From positions 17,921-81,920 of the forward strand of contig NZ_MDET01000018.1 of assembly GCF_002075885.1 (NCBI RefSeq): a stretch of DNA of 64,000 nucleotides, given 5' to 3'. This document shows, in pieces, positions 20,280-29,665 of the stretch. The DNA comes from Manganibacter manganicus. Its GTDB lineage: Bacteria > Pseudomonadota > Alphaproteobacteria > Rhizobiales > Rhizobiaceae. Below the pieces are notes generated by a model. That model was given only the letters and a program-made list of their open reading frames with translations. It was not told where the DNA came from and did no database searches. Position numbers and translations under genes: made by a program. How positions within the stretch are numbered: the first letter of the stretch is position 1; each line of letters starts with the position of its first letter.

Positions 20280-22148
20280 CTACTGGAGCGGACGGCGTTC
20301 TGTTACCGGCGAGACGAAGGGCGTGCTCCACGTGCCGCCAACAAAGAACGAAGCCTCGTCGGGACCGATCTGCTTGTTCGCGGTCTGTCCGTTCTGGTCG
20401 GTCGCCAACGGTGCCTGCTGGATCACCCCGCCTGAAAGAGCGAGGCCCCGGCTGGAATAAGGCACAATGCCGGAAAGCCAGACCTTGTATTTGGGCGAAT
20501 GGGCTTCGAGCTTCTCGATGCGAGCGACGCCGTTGGAAATGGTCGCCTTGAGTTCGGCTCCGTCAATCGGAAGAGTGCCGTTGGCAACCGCGTCCAGTGG
20601 AAAAAAGCCGCCATCTTGCGCGTGCTTCATGAAGGCGGGCAGGTTCAAACCACTCAAGGTGCCAGGGCCGAAGCTTGCCGTGACCGAACCGGAAGCATTT
20701 TCGAGAATCGACTGCCATGCCTTGCCCGGCCCCTTGAGTATGAGCGAAACCGATCCCGTTCCGCTTGGCACCAGCCTGGTCATGCCGGCGGCTGCCGCAA
20801 ACGCCGCACCGTTGATGTCGGAGGCGAGGAAGCGGATTTCCGACTGTGTCCCATCCGGTTTACGGTCAAAGCGCAGACTGGCCTGAATATTGCCGCCAAA
20901 GGCGGAGGCATCCGATACATCGAAAGCGGAAAGTCCATCCTTCACCTGGGCGGTGGCGGCAACATCGGTCAGTTGCGTCGCTCCGACATTGGCGTGCGCG
21001 GCCGATAGCCGCAAATCGAGGTTCAGCCAATCCGAAAAGCTGGTGTCCGGCTCGTTGTTCACCCTGCTGCCGGGAGACGCGAGCGGTGTGAAGGCAGACA
21101 GGAAGGCTCGCAGGTCGAGCGTGTCAAATGCCAGAGTTCCGGCAATCAAAGGCCGTGCTTCGGCGAATGAAAAGTCCAGAGCCCCCATGCCGGGGTTCTT
21201 GTCCAGCGCGATTTGCGCCTCGCTGAATTTCATACGCGTCGCATTGCCATTAATTTTGCTGGTAAATGCCACGGCGCCGATGGCGGTACCCGGAGGAACG
21301 CCGACCCCGATCCATTCCAGCACACGCCTGAGCGAGGGCGCGGAAAATTTCGTTTGTCCATCGAAATAGGATTTGCCTGAAAAGGCGCCGGTGCCTTCGA
21401 AGGAAAAATTGGCGGGCGCAGCCTTGAATGCGATCGCAAGCGGCTCGGGAGCGCCTGCGAACAGAAGCAAGGGTTTTTGCGAAGACAGATCGAGCGAAAC
21501 GCTTTCGCCGCGCCAGATCCCGGTCGTCGTGAAGCTGGCGCCGCTGTTGAGCGCGGACCAGTTCACCTGGCCGGTCAGGCTCGTCACAAGCTCGCCGGCT
21601 TTACCTTTTACCGGCGTCACGATCCTTCCGTCGCGGAATTCCACCGAGCCGAAAGCGTCAGATGCCAGCTTGCTCTCGTCAGGCTTGGCGGGGTTTGCGC
21701 TAACCAGAGTTCGGGCCGCATCGATTGCACGGCTGATGCGCCCGCCTGTTGGCAGCGCGGGAAGATAAAGGCCCTTGTCTGTACGCTCGACTCTCAAGGT
21801 TGGCCGGATCAGGGTGGCGGCGGTGAACACCACATCGCCACGCAAGGCAGCCAGCGCCGAGAGATTGATCTCGACACGTTCTGCCTTCATCACAGGCGGC
21901 GCGTCGGTATCTGTCCACTGCGAAAGCGTGACGTCGGTCAGGATGGCACGAAACTGTGGCCACACCTCGATTTTCGGCGCGCCGGCTATGGCGACGCGGA
22001 AGCCGCTCCACGCACTCATTTCCCACGCGATGCGATCACGCACGATCCGTGTGGACGCGAAATAAGGCAGTGCGGCAACCGCAGCCGCGATCACGATCAC
22101 CACTGCACTCAGCGCCAGTATCGCCCGTCGGAACCAAGGTGAAGGCAT
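20280..22148 (-). CDS. AsmA-family envelope protein
   Basis: 622 residues from the ATG at 22148, preceded by a GGGG-rich site; an alternative TTG at 22205 is weaker. One N-terminal membrane anchor (ILALSAVVIVIAAAVAALPYF) is followed by a long beta-rich periplasmic region. The early AsmA motif FRAILTDVTLSQW and the later GTLSGLNLPAFMKHAQDG region (the conserved AsmA C-terminal domain) support the family. AsmA-like proteins act in outer-membrane assembly or bridge-like lipid transport; the specific role is unknown. Confidence 0.8.
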   Translation of the reverse strand: MPSPWFRRAILALSAVVIVIAAAVAALPYFASTRIVRDRIAWEMSAWSGFRVAIAGAPKIEVWPQFRAILTDVTLSQWTDTDAPPVMKAERVEINLSALAALRGDVVFTAATLIRPTLRVERTDKGLYLPALPTGGRISRAIDAARTLVSANPAKPDESKLASDAFGSVEFRDGRIVTPVKGKAGELVTSLTGQVNWSALNSGASFTTTGIWRGESVSLDLSSQKPLLLFAGAPEPLAIAFKAAPANFSFEGTGAFSGKSYFDGQTKFSAPSLRRVLEWIGVGVPPGTAIGAVAFTSKINGNATRMKFSEAQIALDKNPGMGALDFSFAEARPLIAGTLAFDTLDLRAFLSAFTPLASPGSRVNNEPDTSFSDWLNLDLRLSAAHANVGATQLTDVAATAQVKDGLSAFDVSDASAFGGNIQASLRFDRKPDGTQSEIRFLASDINGAAFAAAAGMTRLVPSGTGSVSLILKGPGKAWQSILENASGSVTASFGPGTLSGLNLPAFMKHAQDGGFFPLDAVANGTLPIDGAELKATISNGVARIEKLEAHSPKYKVWLSGIVPYSSRGLALSGGVIQQAPLATDQNGQTANKQIGPDEASFFVGGTWSTPFVSPVTERRPLQ

Positions 22149-22355
22149 CTTGCCCCGTATTGTCGCAAAAACTCTGAGAGCCGGTCGCAACCGGCGGCGG
22201 TTCAAGCCCGCTGATGGTGTAACCGACAGATGAAGCTTTACAAGTGTTTATGGCTCGGCGATGGCATTTGCCTGTGTGGTTGATGGGCAATAACTGGCTG
22301 TTGCACGTCTGCATGGCGATATGCTTAAGCGAATGTGAATCCGGGAGGCCTGCTT

Positions 22356-24314
22356 ATGAGCTCTGACAAACCCCTTTGGACGCCATCTGCCGACAGCATC
22401 GCAACCGCCCCGCTGGCTGCTTTCCGGCAAGCAGCGCAAGAACGCGCGGCGCGTGAATTTACGACCTATGCCGACCTGCATCGCTGGTCGGTTGAAGACC
22501 GGCAGGCGTTCTGGGAGTTGGTGTGGGATTTCTGCGATGTGATCGGCGAGAAGGGCGCAACCGTTCTCGCTGACGCCGAGATGATGCCTGGTGCGCGTTT
22601 CTTTCCTGAAGCGCGGCTGAATTTCGCCGAAAACCTGCTTGTGCGTACGGGATCGGCTGAGGCCGTCGTCTTTCGTGGCGAGAACAAGGTCGAGCGGCGG
22701 CTTTCATGGGACGAACTCCATGGGCTGGTATCGCGCCTGCAACAGCTTTTCATCACGCTGGGCATCAGGGCAGGTGACCGGATTGCGGCGATGATGCCGA
22801 ATATGCCCGAAACGATAGCCGCCATGCTGGCCACGGCATCGCTTGGTGCGGTCTGGTCGTCCTGTTCGCCCGATTTCGGCGAACAGGGCGTGCTCGATCG
22901 ATTCGGCCAGATCGAGCCCGCTATCTTCATCGTTCCAGATGGCTACTGGTACAACGGCAAGGCCATGGAGGTTGCCGCCAAAGTGGCGGCCGTGGTGGAA
23001 AAAATGCCGACGGTCAAAAAGGTGCTGGTCGTCGATTATCTCGGCACATCCACCGATGTGGCCGATACGATCGATACGGCCGAGGCGTTTTCGGACGCTT
23101 TGCAGCCTTTCGCGATCCGCCCCGTGACCTTCGAACGGCTGTCGTTCGCGCACCCACTCTATATCCTGTTTTCATCAGGCACGACCGGCATCCCCAAATG
23201 TATCGTTCATTCGGCCGGCGGCACGCTGCTGCAACACGTCAAGGAGTTGCGCCTGCATGCCGGTGCCATGAAAGGCGACCGCTTCTTCTACTTCACCACC
23301 TGTGGCTGGATGATGTGGAATTGGCTGGTGTCCGGTCTTTCGTGTGGGGCGACGCTTCTGCTTTATGACGGCTCGCCATTTTATCCCGATGGCAATGCAC
23401 TGTTCGATTATGCGGATGCAGAAGGCATGACGCATTTCGGCACTTCAGCGAAGTTCATCGATTCCGTCCGCAAGGCGGGTTTACGGCCGATCACCAGCCA
23501 CAATCTCTCCAGCGTGCGGACGATCTCGTCCACTGGTTCGCCCTTGTCGCCGGAAGATTTCCGTTTCGTCTACGACGAAATCAAGCATGACGTTCATCTG
23601 GCCTCGATTTCAGGCGGCACGGATATCGTCTCTTGTTTTGTGCTGGGTGTCCCCACAGAGCCGGTCTGGTCGGGGGAGATCCAGGGAGCAGGCCTCGGCA
23701 TGGCCGTCGATGTCTGGGACGATGAAGGCAAGCCCCTGGCGCGCGGCAAGGGGGAACTGATCTGCACCAGAGCTTTCCCGTCAATGCCTGTCGGCTTCTG
23801 GAACGATCCGGACGGAGCCAAATATCATTCTGCCTACTTTGGGCGCTTTGACAATATCTGGTGCCATGGCGATTTTGCCGAATGGACGGACCATGGCGGC
23901 ATTGTCATTCACGGCCGCTCCGATGCCACGCTCAATCCGGGCGGTGTGCGCATCGGCACGGCCGAGATTTACAATCAGGTCGAGCAGATGCCGGAAGTGG
24001 CCGAGGCGATTTGCATTGGTCAGGAATTCGATGGCGACGTGCGCGTCGTGCTGTTCGTGCGTCTGGCCGAAGGTATGGTCCTGGACGAGGACCTTGAAAA
24101 GCGCATCAAGGCGAAAATACGCGCCGGCGCCAGCCCGCGTCACGTGCCTGCCAGGATCGTCACTGTTGCTGATATTCCGCGCACCAAGTCGGGCAAGATC
24201 ACTGAACTTGCCGTGCGGGATATCGTCCATGGCCGGCCGGTGAAGAACAAGGAGGCGCTGGCCAATCCACAGGCTCTGGAACTGTTCAAGAACAGGCCTG
24301 AGTTGCAGAATTAA
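22356..24314 (+). CDS. Acetoacetyl-CoA synthetase
   Basis: Activates acetoacetate with ATP and CoA, linking PHB and ketone-body use to central metabolism. The ATG at 22356 ([12 protein letters not shown]) has GGGAGG 8 bp upstream and gives 652 residues, the family's usual length. Motifs include the N-terminal ACAS segment, the AMP-binding loop [34 protein letters not shown], and the C-terminal catalytic Lys region [20 protein letters not shown]. The symbol acsA2/aacS is used for relatives. The phasin gene 4 kb away fits a PHB theme. Confidence 0.92.
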   Translation: MSSDKPLWTPSADSIATAPLAAFRQAAQERAAREFTTYADLHRWSVEDRQAFWELVWDFCDVIGEKGATVLADAEMMPGARFFPEARLNFAENLLVRTGSAEAVVFRGENKVERRLSWDELHGLVSRLQQLFITLGIRAGDRIAAMMPNMPETIAAMLATASLGAVWSSCSPDFGEQGVLDRFGQIEPAIFIVPDGYWYNGKAMEVAAKVAAVVEKMPTVKKVLVVDYLGTSTDVADTIDTAEAFSDALQPFAIRPVTFERLSFAHPLYILFSSGTTGIPKCIVHSAGGTLLQHVKELRLHAGAMKGDRFFYFTTCGWMMWNWLVSGLSCGATLLLYDGSPFYPDGNALFDYADAEGMTHFGTSAKFIDSVRKAGLRPITSHNLSSVRTISSTGSPLSPEDFRFVYDEIKHDVHLASISGGTDIVSCFVLGVPTEPVWSGEIQGAGLGMAVDVWDDEGKPLARGKGELICTRAFPSMPVGFWNDPDGAKYHSAYFGRFDNIWCHGDFAEWTDHGGIVIHGRSDATLNPGGVRIGTAEIYNQVEQMPEVAEAICIGQEFDGDVRVVLFVRLAEGMVLDEDLEKRIKAKIRAGASPRHVPARIVTVADIPRTKSGKITELAVRDIVHGRPVKNKEALANPQALELFKNRPELQN

Positions 24315-24621
24315 AGCATGCCTCCCGGAACACCCGGTTCTGGGGAAAAGAATGCGCAGAAATCAAACAGCTAAGCGCATAGCGAATCTTAAAGACTGCG
24401 ACGCGTTGTGGTTAATAAATTATTTCCCGCGAATTTACCTCGTCTTCACGGATGGTGCCGATCTGTAAAATGTTATTAGCCCAGGTAAGGATTTGTTGAC
24501 ATATTGGTCGCGATAGTCGCTGCAACTTGAGGCCTAATCCTCCTCTTCTGATTGGGATTCGCTCAAGCCCTTTTGTGACAATACCGCAACTCAAAGGCGC
24601 CCCAGCGGCGCCTTCTCTTTT
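24315..24621. terminator. Gene-free gap with a bidirectional hairpin
   Basis: No gene is visible in this 307-base gap between two convergent genes. Its left part is AT-rich and unremarkable. At 24594-24614 an 8-bp stem (AAGGCGCC with GGCGCCTT, loop CCAGC) is followed by T/C-rich sequence on the plus strand and TTTGAG on the minus strand. It lies 8 bp beyond the kinase stop and probably terminates that transcript. Confidence 0.55.
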
Positions 24622-27600
24622 CTATTCAGCCAGCACGCGCGTTGAAGGGAAGGCCACTTCCACAAGCGTCCCTTCGCCGGGCGTCGAGTTGATGGTGAAG
24701 CGGGCACGATTGGCTTCGACCATCGCCTTTGTCAGCGGCAGACCGAGGCCGGTTCCGTCGTTTCGCCCGCGTTTCAGCGCATTGATCTGCTTGAACGGTT
24801 TCAGCGCCTGTTCGATCTCGGATTGGGTCATGCCGATGCCGGTATCGCGCACCCGCATCACCACATCGCCGGAAATCTCATAGGCGGTGGAAACGATGAC
24901 CTGTCCGCCGGCCTGCGTATAGCGCACGGCGTTGGACAGAATATTGAGGGCGATCTGGCGCACGCTGCGCAGGTCGGCAACAATCTCCGGCAACCGGGAC
25001 GCGAAACTGGAGCGGATAATGACGCGTTCACGGTTGGCCTGTGGCTGCATCGTCGCCACCGCCTCGGCGAGCGTGTCATTAAGCGACACCGCCTCGTAAT
25101 CCATCTCCTGCTGGCCGGCTTCGATCTTCGAGATATCGAGCAGGTCGTTGACCAGGTCGAGGACGTGATTGCCCGAGCGGTTGATGTCACGCAGATAGTC
25201 GCGATAACGGTCATTGGCGATCGGGCCGAATTTCTCGTCCACCATAAGTTCGGAAAAGCCGATAATGGCATTGAGGGGAGTGCGGATCTCGTGGCTGATG
25301 CGAGCCAGGAAATCGGTCTTCTGCGACGAGGCTCGCTCGGCCAGTGCGCGTGCCTGTGTGAGGTCTTCCTCGGCGCGCTTCCATTGCGTGATGTCGCGAA
25401 CGACGGCGCAGAAACCGCTCTCGTTGGGCAATCGGCCTATAGTCATGAACAGCGGTATGAAACGCCCTTGTGCCTCGCGGCCGATCACCTCCCTGCCATC
25501 GTTGAGCACGCTGGCGACGCCATGTTCGGAGAGCCCGGCCAGATAATCACGCGCCGCCCGCTGGCTTTCTATGGCGAACAGCGAGGTGAACGGCTTGCCG
25601 GCGACCTCGTCGCTTTCGAAACCGAACAGGGCTTCCGCCGGGCGGCTGATCGAGCGGATGACGCCGCCGCGGTCGATCAGCACCACGCCATCGGTTGCCG
25701 TGTCGATAATGGTGCGCATCTCGGCGATATGCGACTTGAGATCGGCCGTGTCAGGTTGGACCATATTGTCTGCCCGGCTTGGCGCCGGATGCGGATCGGG
25801 CCGCTCATCGCCGGTACGGCGAACCACCAGCATCAGCGCTTTGCCGCCTTGCCAGGGTACGGAGCGCAGCAGCGCATCGACCGGCAGTTCCGTGCCCTGC
25901 TGCGTTCTCAAATGCAGATTGTGGTCGGCCTCATCCGTGGCGGCATCATCGCCGTAAGGATCGGCAAAAAGCGTTTCGAGCCCGCCGGCGGCTTCCAGGG
26001 CATCGAGCGTTTCATAACCGGTGAGATCTAGAAATTCGTCATTAGCATAGTGCAGGACATCGCCCGAATGGATCAGCACCGGTACCGGCAGCTTGGCGAG
26101 GATGGATGTATCCGGCCGCTGACGGCCGTGATCAACTGCAGGAAAGGCGGATGGCAGGAAACCTTCGGCGATGTGTGCTGGAATAGCGGTCTGGCCTTGC
26201 GGCTGACCGTCTTCTTCAGGGGGGGCAGGGGAGATGGGGTCGACAAGATTATCCGGGCTACCCGCCTCCAATGGGGCGGTCCACTCGTCGTCGGCGGCGT
26301 CGCGAAGGTCGGCGGCGGCCATGCTGTCGTGATCGCCGGTCGGCGTGGCGGTTGCCGGAGCGGTCTCATTTTCGCTTCTGTCATCGCTGGCAAGGTCGAG
26401 CAGGGAACCCTTGGCCGTGCCGCTTTCAGGCGACGGGCTTGTCTCTTCAGGCCAGGTCGTGTCGTTTGCCGACGAGGTTACGTCGGTGGAAGGGAGTGTG
26501 GCCGGCGAGTTTAGTGCGACTTCGGCCTCATCATTGTCGTTTCTACCGTCCTTCTTCAATCTCTCGCCGATTTCCCGGAACGCGCTGCGCTCCAGGCTCG
26601 ACAAGATTCTGTCTTTCGCGGGTTGCCGGTGTTCGGCCAACCGGATCACCTTGTCCGTAAACCGCCGCTCAGGCTTCGGCACGATTGTGAGGGCAGGTAC
26701 CTCGCCGCGGAAAGGGTCTGGGGCGTCGGTGGCAGGCTCTTCTTTTGCCGCTTCCGAGGCGGTAGTGGGCGGCGCTTCGGCTGAAGGCGCATTGGGAACG
26801 AGCGCCAGACCGATTCTTTCCGGATCATCGCGCGCGTCGTTTGGCCTGGCTACGCCGAAGCCGCGGAAACCTTCGAATATGCGGTTGCGATCATAGACCG
26901 GCAATGCCGCAAGATCGACGGGCATAGCCATCGCGGTTCCGGTGACTGGCCATAGAACCGATCGTCCCGACCAGGTGTCCCGCCGTTCCAGAAGGCCGGA
27001 AATCTCGCCGGCGGGGTCAAGGTTGAGCACGGTGGCAACGTCTCTGAACTTGCGCCCGACAATGTCGGCCGCTGCCGCACCGACGATAGCGGCGAATTCC
27101 GGCGAGATCATGCTGAAACGGCCTTCCGAGTCGGTTCGCCAGACAAAGCGCACCGGCGAAATGTGAGGCTCGCCGGTCGATTGGGCAAGTTGCGCATCCT
27201 CGGTGTTTGGCGCTGCGGCGTCCGGCCTTGTCGGCTCCAGCCGCGCATTTTCGTCGCTCGATGGCGCTCGCTGGTCCGTCTCGCTGAAGTACCAGCGATC
27301 ATGCGCGTGAGGGCCGCCCTCGGCCTGCGAGACGGGGGTATTGGCCTGTGCCGGCATTGCCGCCATGACATTCTGTTCGGGTTCGCCGTCCGCCTGGGCA
27401 TCGTCGATGACCACAAGAAGGTGTCGCGCCGGCTGATCGGTCAATCGGGCAAGCCCCGCTGGAAACATCTGCGGCCCGGCGCGGATGAGTCGCTTGACAA
27501 GGCGATCGCTGTCATGCGCGACATCGTCAATCAGGGCAGCCAACGCCGAACGTTCGATGCCAAGTGCCTCGAACCCCGCGGATGCCGCTTCGATTTCGCC

Positions 27601-28050
27601 TTCACTGTCGACCATGGCGATGAAGTGGCCGTCTTCCGTAAAGCCGCTTATAGCGGTTGTAGCATCGCCGTGCGCCCCGGTCTGGCCGGCCGGCGCGGCC
27701 AGCAGGATCGCCGGTTCGCGGTCCGGCATCTCGATTGCGCTGGCAAGGAACATGACGGCACGGCTGGTCATGCCCTCGGCAAGCCGCAGCAAAATGATGC
27801 GATTGTGCCCAATTTGCGGAAACCCTGGCGTCGCCTTGATCTGCCGTCGGGCGATCGGCGGCAGTTTCGAGCGCGCACCGATCATGGCCTCGATGTCGGC
27901 ATGGCCGAAAACGGCCGCACCTGGGCCGTTCGCCCAGATCACCTGCTCAAGATCGGTCGAAATGATGACCAGGGCGTCACCGACGGCGAAGCGCTCCCGG
28001 ACCTCCTCGACAACGACGACATCGAGAAAAGAATAACTGTCTGACGGCAT
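24622..28050 (-). CDS. pdhS: PdhS-like PAS sensor histidine kinase
   Basis: 1142 residues with no membrane segment. At least three PAS-like regions are seen: an N-terminal one, one near LPVPVLIHSGDVLHYANDEF, and one near IIDTATDGVVLIDRGGVIRS. They are separated by a long acidic, Pro/Ala-rich disordered middle. The C-terminus has the H-box FLARISHEIRTPLNAIIGFS (His about residue 920) and ATPase boxes DTGIGM and GTGLGLPLTKAMVEANRA. The latter is the form shared by PleC/DivJ/PdhS. A large soluble kinase of this type matches Brucella PdhS, which acts on DivK in cell-cycle control. The start at 28050 is preferred over 28071 on ribosome-site grounds. Confidence 0.78.
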   Translation of the reverse strand: MPSDSYSFLDVVVVEEVRERFAVGDALVIISTDLEQVIWANGPGAAVFGHADIEAMIGARSKLPPIARRQIKATPGFPQIGHNRIILLRLAEGMTSRAVMFLASAIEMPDREPAILLAAPAGQTGAHGDATTAISGFTEDGHFIAMVDSEGEIEAASAGFEALGIERSALAALIDDVAHDSDRLVKRLIRAGPQMFPAGLARLTDQPARHLLVVIDDAQADGEPEQNVMAAMPAQANTPVSQAEGGPHAHDRWYFSETDQRAPSSDENARLEPTRPDAAAPNTEDAQLAQSTGEPHISPVRFVWRTDSEGRFSMISPEFAAIVGAAAADIVGRKFRDVATVLNLDPAGEISGLLERRDTWSGRSVLWPVTGTAMAMPVDLAALPVYDRNRIFEGFRGFGVARPNDARDDPERIGLALVPNAPSAEAPPTTASEAAKEEPATDAPDPFRGEVPALTIVPKPERRFTDKVIRLAEHRQPAKDRILSSLERSAFREIGERLKKDGRNDNDEAEVALNSPATLPSTDVTSSANDTTWPEETSPSPESGTAKGSLLDLASDDRSENETAPATATPTGDHDSMAAADLRDAADDEWTAPLEAGSPDNLVDPISPAPPEEDGQPQGQTAIPAHIAEGFLPSAFPAVDHGRQRPDTSILAKLPVPVLIHSGDVLHYANDEFLDLTGYETLDALEAAGGLETLFADPYGDDAATDEADHNLHLRTQQGTELPVDALLRSVPWQGGKALMLVVRRTGDERPDPHPAPSRADNMVQPDTADLKSHIAEMRTIIDTATDGVVLIDRGGVIRSISRPAEALFGFESDEVAGKPFTSLFAIESQRAARDYLAGLSEHGVASVLNDGREVIGREAQGRFIPLFMTIGRLPNESGFCAVVRDITQWKRAEEDLTQARALAERASSQKTDFLARISHEIRTPLNAIIGFSELMVDEKFGPIANDRYRDYLRDINRSGNHVLDLVNDLLDISKIEAGQQEMDYEAVSLNDTLAEAVATMQPQANRERVIIRSSFASRLPEIVADLRSVRQIALNILSNAVRYTQAGGQVIVSTAYEISGDVVMRVRDTGIGMTQSEIEQALKPFKQINALKRGRNDGTGLGLPLTKAMVEANRARFTINSTPGEGTLVEVAFPSTRVLAE

Positions 28051-28084
28051 CTGTTCAGCGCACCTCGGCATGCGGCAGCTTCGG

Positions 28085-28099
28085 TTAACGCTTTGTTAA
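28085..28099. promoter_or_regulatory. Perfect CtrA box (TTAA-N7-TTAA) upstream of pdhS
   Basis: The sequence TTAACGCTTTGTTAA at 28085-28099 is an exact match to the alphaproteobacterial CtrA binding consensus, 35 bp upstream of the chosen kinase start. CtrA is the output of the DivK pathway that PdhS-type kinases control. The match to the consensus is direct; its use is inference. Confidence 0.6.
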
Positions 28100-28185
28100 T
28101 AAAAGGACGCGGCACTGAGGTCCATAAGCCAATGCGTATAAAGATGCGGAATCGGGGCACTTGGTTAACGCCGTCGATACTGAAA

Positions 28186-28235
28186 TTTGTGCGTCGCAAT
28201 AAAAATGTTGCAATGCACAAAATTCATGCTATATG
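28186..28235 (+). promoter_or_regulatory. Phasin promoter with two TGC-N3-GCA PhaR-like sites
   Basis: An imperfect inverted repeat has arms at 28186-28199 (containing TGCGTCGCA) and 28208-28222 (containing TGCAATGCA). The second arm includes TGCAATGCACAA, which fits the PhaR consensus TGCRNYGCASMA as I recall it. The same arm supplies a -35-like TTGCAA (28208-28213) with TATATG 16 bp later (28230-28235). A repressor here would block the phasin promoter. Confidence 0.55.
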
Positions 28236-28294
28236 AGTGCCATGAATGAATGGGGCGGCTTTCGTCAGCCCGAAACGTCAGAAAAGGTTGAAAA

Positions 28295-28744
28295 ATGTCC
28301 AAGACCAAGACTGCCGATACCATTGAGTTTCCCAGCTTCGACGCCTCCAAGGCAACAGAGCAGTTTCGTGCCTTCGCCGAGAAGGGCGTTGAACAGTCCA
28401 AGGAGGCCTATGCGCAGTTGAAGACCGGCTCCGCCGAGGCGCAGAAAGCTCTTGAGGACTCCTATGAGACTACAAAAGCCGTCTCCAGCGATCTGTCGCT
28501 GAAGACGATTGCCGCGTTGCGCGCAAACACCGAGGCCAACTTTTCCCATCTCGAGTCGCTGGTCGGCGCCAAATCGTTCGCCGAGGCCGTCGAATTGCAG
28601 ACCGCCTTCCTGCGCAAGCGGTTCGAACTGACTGCCGAGCAGGCCAAGGATTTCCAGGCCAGCGCTTCCAAGGCTGCCGAAGATCTGTCGAAGCCTTTCA
28701 AGGGTGTGTTCGAGAAGGCATTCAACGAATTCAAGGCCGCCTGA
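28295..28744 (+). CDS. phaP: Phasin
   Basis: 149 residues, highly helical and rich in Ala, Glu and Lys, without signal or membrane segment. It has the phasin_2 pattern: an N-terminal amphipathic stretch (FPSFDASKATEQFRAFAEKG), then helices around LEDSYETTKAVSSDLSLKT and VELQTAFLRKRFELTAEQAK, ending KPFKGVFEKAFNEFK. Phasins coat polyhydroxybutyrate granules. A promoter with PhaR-like sites lies upstream and a strong terminator downstream, so it is probably a single-gene unit. Confidence 0.88.
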   Translation: MSKTKTADTIEFPSFDASKATEQFRAFAEKGVEQSKEAYAQLKTGSAEAQKALEDSYETTKAVSSDLSLKTIAALRANTEANFSHLESLVGAKSFAEAVELQTAFLRKRFELTAEQAKDFQASASKAAEDLSKPFKGVFEKAFNEFKAA

Positions 28745-28819
28745 TTGGCGCCCGATCCGTTATGGTTCGACAGGAACATTTAATGCCCGGCAGGTGGTTC
28801 TCCCCCGCCAGCCGGGAAA

Positions 28820-28872
28820 CGGTCGGCTTTGCCGACCGCTGCAGAAGGCCGGCTCCTCCCGCCGGCCTTTTT
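28820..28872 (+). terminator. Tandem hairpins after the phasin gene
   Basis: A first hairpin (CGGTCGGC...GCCGACCG, about 28820-28838) is followed by a perfect 9-bp stem AAGGCCGGC (28845-28853) with its complement (28861-28869) and a run of T. It begins about 75 bp after the phasin stop and is a good rho-independent terminator. Confidence 0.8.
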
Positions 28873-29033
28873 CTATGTTCGGGGCAAGCCAGTACGCCAA
28901 AGAGCCCATCTCGTTCACAATGCGCCTTTTGCCTTTCGCCGCTCTTGAATTAAACTTCGATTGTTCGTAAGGACGCTTCGCCGAAAGAAGGAAGGCCAGA
29001 CAAGGGTCGCTTCATTTCATCGCAGTGCTATAG

Positions 29034-29110
29034 GCCGTTGTAGCTCAGTTGGTTAGAGCGCCGGATTGTGGATCCGGAGGTCGGTGGTTCGAGCCCACCC
29101 AACGGTACCA
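29034..29110 (+). tRNA. tRNA-His (anticodon GTG), A73/U72 type
   Basis: A full cloverleaf can be drawn. The acceptor is GCCGTTG with CAACGGT, the D stem GCTC/GAGC, the anticodon stem CCGGA/TCCGG around TTGTGGA, the T stem GGTGG/CCACC with loop TTCGAGC, and CCA is encoded. The first pair is G1-U72 and the discriminator is A73, so the usual G-1:C73 pair is absent. This is the form known from many alphaproteobacteria, whose HisRS reads A73 and U72 instead. Confidence 0.97.
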
Positions 29111-29317
29111 CCCCAAACAATTGAATTCTCACAGGGATTTGAAATTCCAGCATGGAAATTGGGCTTTCCACGCACCATTTTACATCTCTGAAAGGAAACG
29201 GTTGCCGCGTGGCGGCGACTCGGCTTGAATAGCATCCGTTTCGAACTCAGGGCGTGCGAAGGCACCGCGCCGGATACGGATGCAAGCGAATGTGCAAACC
29301 GTGATGGGTTATCCACT

Positions 29318-29605
29318 ATGAGCGAACATGCGATCGAATTCTTAAAAGATTGGATCGGCAAGAAGTGCAAGGCTCCGTCACAGCCGGTACGGCTTGAGAA
29401 GCAAGCCGAGGTGTTGGCCAAGGAGTGTGCTGAAAAGGCGGCCGAAGTAGGGATTCCTCTTGAGGATATCCAGGAAGAAGTTGGCGATATTCAGGAACTG
29501 ATTGTGTCTCGGCTTGAAGACGCGGTCGACGCTGAGGCCGCGCAGGACAATTCCGCCGATTTTGACGCTCTTCCGCCGCGAGCGGCCTCGGCCGGCGGCC
29601 GCTAG
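29318..29605 (+). CDS. DUF768-type small protein
   Basis: 95 residues from the ATG at 29318 (MSEHAIEFLKDWIG). The pattern of an N-terminal helix with a Trp, a middle AEKAAEVGIPLEDIQEEVGD and a helix ELIVSRLEDAV matches the DUF768 family, found mainly in Mesorhizobium and relatives. It is a cytoplasmic acidic protein of unknown function. A longer frame back to 29225 is open, but its codons look non-coding. No strong ribosome-binding site is seen. Confidence 0.65.
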   Translation: MSEHAIEFLKDWIGKKCKAPSQPVRLEKQAEVLAKECAEKAAEVGIPLEDIQEEVGDIQELIVSRLEDAVDAEAAQDNSADFDALPPRAASAGGR

Positions 29606-29665
29606 TTCATCCTGCGGCGTGCGCACCCTTCCAAGGATGCCTGGATCGCCTCTTAAATACCTAGC

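Noticed and set aside
24823..26031. 402-residue plus-strand open frame
   Set aside because: Antisense to the kinase catalytic and PAS regions.
29034..29110. tRNA-His as an element attachment site
   Set aside because: No integrase or repeated tRNA 3' end lies nearby; flanking genes look chromosomal.
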